Source of the DNA: an uncultured Bacilli bacterium
GTDB taxonomy: Bacteria > Bacillota_I > Bacilli_A > RF39 > UBA660
NCBI GenBank assembly: GCA_934101445.1
Contig: CAKORQ010000020.1
Location: 1-10,141 of the forward strand
Reading direction: 5' to 3'
DNA: 10,141 nucleotides
Positions 7,215-10,141 of the stretch are shown piece after piece. The position numbers and the translations under genes were made by a program. Each line of letters opens with the position of its first letter. Position 1 is the stretch's first letter. The notes below the pieces were generated by a model. The model had not been told where the DNA came from and ran no database searches. It saw nothing but the letters and a program-made list of their open reading frames with translations.

Positions 7215-7457
7215 ATGGGTGATATAATAGTTTTTTATACCAAAGAAGAACAAGAAATTTTAAAACAAATTGCCGAAAAAGAGATTTTAAAAGGTAATAT
7301 CTTAAGACAGGCTAAAAATCCTCACGATAATACTATTTTTGAAGCGGCAGAAGATATTAATATCGAAATTCAAGAATTATTAAATATTCTCGAGGCGAAA
7401 AGAGAGGAAAACTCCAAAAGAAGAGTTATTAATCAAAGAAAATTACAAAGAAGATAA
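7215..7457 (+). CDS. Small hypothetical protein, highly charged and helical
   Basis: I do not recognise this 80-residue protein. After a short hydrophobic start (MGDIIVFYT) it is almost wholly charged and helical. It has a Glu/Lys-rich segment at 10-30, an acidic helical stretch at about 42-63 (IFEAAEDINIEIQELLNIL) and a strongly basic C-terminus (KRRVINQRKLQRR), which could contact RNA, DNA or the ribosome; that is only a guess from charge. It has no signal peptide, membrane helix or cysteine. The gene looks real: AGGTGA (7203-7208) is six bases before the ATG, codon use matches its neighbours, and a strong terminator begins six bases after its stop. It follows the NIF3-insert gene by 35 bases and is most likely the last gene of the dxs operon. 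Confidence 0.65.
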   Translation: MGDIIVFYTKEEQEILKQIAEKEILKGNILRQAKNPHDNTIFEAAEDINIEIQELLNILEAKREENSKRRVINQRKLQRR

Positions 7458-7462
7458 AATTT

Positions 7463-7498
7463 AAAATGGATAGTTTAGTAATTATTATCCATTTTTTT
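7463..7498 (+). terminator. Strong intrinsic terminator closing the dxs operon
   Basis: AAAATGGATA (7463-7472) pairs perfectly with TATCCATTTT (7486-7495), ten pairs. The run of seven T (7492-7498) overlaps the end of the stem. It lies six bases after the stop of the 80-residue gene. Confidence 0.85.
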
Positions 7499-7517
7499 CT
7501 TAATGAAGATTATATTG

Positions 7518-7526
7518 TGTTATACT
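7518..7526 (+). promoter_or_regulatory. Predicted extended -10 promoter for the ATP-grasp gene
   Basis: TGTTATACT (7518-7526) is an extended -10 element (TGn followed by TATACT). The -35 region near 7497-7503 is poor, as is often tolerated with an extended -10. The start would be near 7532, giving a leader of about 19 bases that holds the ribosome-binding site AGGA (7540-7543). It follows directly on the dxs-operon terminator. Confidence 0.5.
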
Positions 7527-7550
7527 ATCTTTATAGGATAGGAATTATAT

Positions 7551-8546
7551 ATGAATAAAATTAGTTATGTAATAAAAAGAATTAGTAAAATGGACTACCA
7601 AAAGATGTTTAAAACCATTAAAGATATTAGTAAAGAAACGAAAAAAAGTAAGTTATTTATTTTTAATGATATGATTTATTGTGGCTTTAAATATCAAGCC
7701 GGATATTCTGATTATAAATTATATAAAATGTATAATATGAATGCAAATGAAAGAAAAACTATTGTTACGAGAGGAATAAATAATAATATTGTTAAAAAAT
7801 ATAATAATAAATCTTATATAGACTGCTTTGAAAATAAAGCCTTGTTTAATAAGTTATTTAATAAGTACTTAAATAGAGAATGGCTTTTTTTAGAAGAGGC
7901 TAGTTTAGATGATTTTAAAGAGTATGCTAGTAAAAGAAAAGAAATAATTGTTAAACCATTATCTCTAAGCTGTGGCAGAGGAGTGGAAAAAATTAATCTA
8001 AAAGGCCAAGACTTAGCCCGAGTTTATGATGAACTTTTAAAAAATGGTCAAACTTTAATTGAAGATGTAGCCCAGCAAAATGAGACCTTAAATAAAATTT
8101 ATCCATATTCAGTAAATACTTTAAGAGTAGTTACCTTAAAAGGTCATGTAGTGTGTATTTTCTTACGCCTCGGTAATAATGGTAATGTTGTCGATAATTT
8201 TAATCATGGGGGTATGGTCGTACCCGTAGATGTTATAACTGGTAAGATAAATTATCCGGCTCTTGATAAAGATGGTAATACGTATGAAATTCATCCTATG
8301 ACTAAGGAAAAGATTACTGGTATAACAGTACCGATGATTGAAGAAGTAAAAAAGTTATGTATAGATGCTTGTCAAGTTGTTCCCGAAATAGGCTATGTAG
8401 CCTGGGATGTTTGTCTTGGAAAAACTAAACCTTGCTTAATTGAAGGTAATGATTTTCCCGGTCATGATTTGTATCAATTACCGGTCCATCGCAAAGGCAA
8501 TATTGGCTTATTACCATTATTTGAAAAAATTATGCAAGAAGATTGA
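7551..8546 (+). CDS. Sugar-transfer-associated ATP-grasp family protein
   Basis: This is a predicted ATP-dependent carboxylate-amine or carboxylate-thiol ligase of 331 residues, in the family Pfam calls ATPgrasp_ST (PF14397). Its members sit in polysaccharide and cell-envelope clusters. The N-terminal 110 residues are helical and basic. The ATP-grasp region follows: IIVKPLSLSCGRGV (132-145), with K135 and the glycine-rich loop C141-G-R-G; LIEDVAQQN (169-177); YSVNTLRVVTL (186-196); FLRLGNNGNVVDNFNHGGM (204-222); and the metal-binding end YVAWDVCL (282-289) with LIEGNDFPGHDLYQ (296-309), including D286, E298 and N300. No signal peptide or membrane helix is seen. The start has AGGA seven bases upstream. 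It ends in TGA, the only such stop among the complete genes here. No glycosyltransferase or sugar-nucleotide gene is adjacent, so the substrate cannot be assigned. No clear terminator separates it from the next gene. Confidence 0.85.
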   Translation: MNKISYVIKRISKMDYQKMFKTIKDISKETKKSKLFIFNDMIYCGFKYQAGYSDYKLYKMYNMNANERKTIVTRGINNNIVKKYNNKSYIDCFENKALFNKLFNKYLNREWLFLEEASLDDFKEYASKRKEIIVKPLSLSCGRGVEKINLKGQDLARVYDELLKNGQTLIEDVAQQNETLNKIYPYSVNTLRVVTLKGHVVCIFLRLGNNGNVVDNFNHGGMVVPVDVITGKINYPALDKDGNTYEIHPMTKEKITGITVPMIEEVKKLCIDACQVVPEIGYVAWDVCLGKTKPCLIEGNDFPGHDLYQLPVHRKGNIGLLPLFEKIMQED

Positions 8547-8563
8547 CTTAAGATTTAATAATA

Positions 8564-8592
8564 TTCATAATTTAAAAAATATATGATACAAT
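8564..8592 (+). promoter_or_regulatory. Predicted promoter for the DUF2207-type gene
   Basis: TTCATA (8564-8569) is followed after 17 bases by TACAAT (8587-8592), which is preceded by TGA, forming an extended -10. The start would be near 8599, about 20 bases before the ATG at 8619. Confidence 0.55.
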
Positions 8593-8618
8593 TATAGTGA
8601 TTAGAGAGTAGGCGTTTT

Positions 8619-10141
8619 ATGAAACATTTTTTTAGAATATTGGGTTTATTATTATTTTTTCCACTTATTGCTTTTGCTGAAGGGGTAGAAGATTATTATA
8701 TTAATGCCACCGTCGAAACAGATGGTTCCTTATTAGTTGAAGAATATTTTACTTTAAGTGGTAGTTATAACGGCTATGAAAGAATAATTAACTATCGCAA
8801 TAATAATGCCACCCATTTTAATATTAATGCTAATAGTTATGGGGGCTCAACCATCCATAATGGTAATGGTCTTGAGGTCTTAGAAGTAGGTGGGGCCGAC
8901 CATTATTTTAAAGGCAATTTTAACAATTTAAGTATTGATAACTTTATCTATGATGATGAGGCTCAAAAAGGAGATTATGGGTTTTATAATTATGAGGCCA
9001 CTTCCAATGGTAAAGATATTCTGATATATAATCCTTCGCGTAAAGGTAAAGCCTTTTATATAAAATATCGCCTTAAAAATATGGCTATTCTTTTTAATGA
9101 TATTGGGGAAATTGGGTGGAATGTTGTTGGTGATGCCTTTAAGGAAGATATTGAAAATCTAACGATAACTTTAAATGTTCCTGGCAATACCAGCGAATTA
9201 AAGGCTTGGGCTCACGGTCCCTTAAATGGTTTAATAACGGTTGATAGTAAGGAAAAAGCCACGTTTACCATAAGTAATTTAAGTGCTTATACATCTATTG
9301 ATATTCGTAGTACTTTTAACCCTAGCGTTATTGTTAATAGTACCAAGAAGTATGATACTAATGCTTTAGATAAAATCTTAGTATATGAGGAGGAAAAGGC
9401 CGAAGAAGCCAATGAATTAAGAAAACAAAATGAGGCTAAAAACGAAACAGTCGCTTTAAATTATTTAAATACTTTTAAAAATGATATTACCAGAGAAAAT
9501 TATCGCCTTGCTTATAATGCTATTAATATTTTAATGGAAGGTGCTACCAAAACTAGTTATTTAGAAGAATTAAAAATATATAAAGAAAAATTAGATATAA
9601 TTGAAGCCGAATATGCTACCAAAGCCTTAGAAAAGTTAGAGCAAAATCTAAATATGAACAATTACAGTGAGGCAAGCAGAGCTATAAGCGTTTTAGATAA
9701 TACAATCAAAATAGAAAATTTCCAAGAACAATTAAAAACTTTATATATTAAGTTAGAACAAAAAGAAAAAAGAAATGATAACATCCGTTGGACAGGGGCT
9801 ATCGCTTTAATGTTGTACACCGGATATTTGGCAACTGTAATCTATAAAAACTTTAAAAAAGATCCTGAAGTAGATTTTAATAATGAGTATTTAAGAGAGA
9901 TTCCTGATACCGCAACACCCGAAGATGTATCTTATTTATTTGATAAAAACATAAGTGATAAGGCTATGTCAGCATCAATTATGGACTTGATTAGAAGAAA
10001 AGTTATAACCCAAGAAAAAATTGATGCTAAAAATTATCGTTTAATTTTACATAGTGATATTCCTATTAGTGTTAAAGATAGTAAACTAGTAAAAGTTATT
10101 TTTGGTAGCAAAGCAGAAATAACTACTAAGGAAATGAAAAA
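8619..10141 (+). CDS. DUF2207-type membrane protein with an inserted helical repeat region (partial, 3' end outside window)
   Basis: The frame is open from ATG 8619 to the right edge (507 codons). A Sec signal peptide is clear: MKHFFRILGLLLFFPLIAFA, with likely cleavage after A20. Residues 24-235 are a beta-rich extracellular domain of the DUF2207 type (DYYINATVETDGSLLVEEYFTL at the start, IGWNVVGDAF at 164-173, and a VPGN strand at 187-190). Residues 245-388 are charged and helical, beginning with a Glu/Lys/Asn coiled-coil-like stretch (256-276) followed by two related helical units (about 279-329 and 336-383). One membrane helix lies at 390-409 (WTGAIALMLYTGYLATVIY). The cytoplasmic part starts NFKKDPE and has the DUF2207 signature YLREIPDTATPEDVSYLF (424-441) and a MSASIMDLIRRKVI helix (450-463). 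The weak ribosome-binding site AGTAGG (8607-8612) precedes the ATG. The role of DUF2207 proteins is unknown; the layout suggests an envelope sensor or scaffold. Confidence 0.8.
   Translation, partial: MKHFFRILGLLLFFPLIAFAEGVEDYYINATVETDGSLLVEEYFTLSGSYNGYERIINYRNNNATHFNINANSYGGSTIHNGNGLEVLEVGGADHYFKGNFNNLSIDNFIYDDEAQKGDYGFYNYEATSNGKDILIYNPSRKGKAFYIKYRLKNMAILFNDIGEIGWNVVGDAFKEDIENLTITLNVPGNTSELKAWAHGPLNGLITVDSKEKATFTISNLSAYTSIDIRSTFNPSVIVNSTKKYDTNALDKILVYEEEKAEEANELRKQNEAKNETVALNYLNTFKNDITRENYRLAYNAINILMEGATKTSYLEELKIYKEKLDIIEAEYATKALEKLEQNLNMNNYSEASRAISVLDNTIKIENFQEQLKTLYIKLEQKEKRNDNIRWTGAIALMLYTGYLATVIYKNFKKDPEVDFNNEYLREIPDTATPEDVSYLFDKNISDKAMSASIMDLIRRKVITQEKIDAKNYRLILHSDIPISVKDSKLVKVIFGSKAEITTKEMK

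Noticed and set aside
1..10141. Mycoplasma genetic code (TGA as tryptophan)
   Set aside because: All genes lack internal TGA, use TGG for tryptophan, and the ATP-grasp gene ends in TGA at the expected end of its domain.
1..10141. Mobile element, CRISPR array or defence island
   Set aside because: No transposase or integrase, no regularly spaced direct repeats, and no nuclease/helicase modules. The genes are housekeeping or envelope-related with uniform composition.

Overview
The window is low-GC DNA with every gene on the + strand, Lys/Asn/Ile-rich proteins, purine-rich ribosome-binding sites, sigma-A-like promoters and short A/T-rich intrinsic terminators. This suits a low-GC Firmicutes or Mollicutes-related bacterium such as a gut Bacilli/RF39-type or Acholeplasma-like lineage. 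No gene has an in-frame TGA and tryptophan is written TGG, consistent with the standard bacterial code rather than the Mycoplasma code. The lineage is inferred from composition and gene content only.

Layout. (1) 1-440: C-terminal part of a surface protein with a cadherin-like beta-sandwich and one membrane helix. (2) 427-2462: a promoter, a very compact tyrosine-type T-box leader, an HD-domain phosphohydrolase gene, and tyrS joined to it by a TAATG overlap, closed by a terminator. (3) 2495-4872: a CtpE-like cation P-type ATPase with its own terminator. (4) 4898-7498: dxs (first enzyme of the MEP isoprenoid pathway), a stand-alone NIF3-insert/PII-like small protein overlapping the dxs end, and an unrecognised 80-residue protein, closed by a strong terminator. 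(5) 7518-8546: a sugar-transfer-associated ATP-grasp gene with an extended -10 promoter. (6) 8564-10141: a second extended -10 promoter and the first 507 codons of a DUF2207-type membrane protein, which carries an internal helical repeat in its extracellular part.

How they work together. The HD protein and TyrRS should be made together when tRNA-Tyr is uncharged. The PII-like protein is likely translated with Dxs. The two ends of the window and the ATP-grasp gene point to cell-envelope functions. I see no mobile element, CRISPR array, tRNA or rRNA gene, and no clear defence system. The points most worth a second look are the reduced T-box, whose terminator appears to be a downward extension of its antiterminator, the HD gene placed inside the tyrS T-box operon, the Cys-rich NIF3-insert protein coupled to dxs, and the duplicated helical module in the DUF2207 protein.
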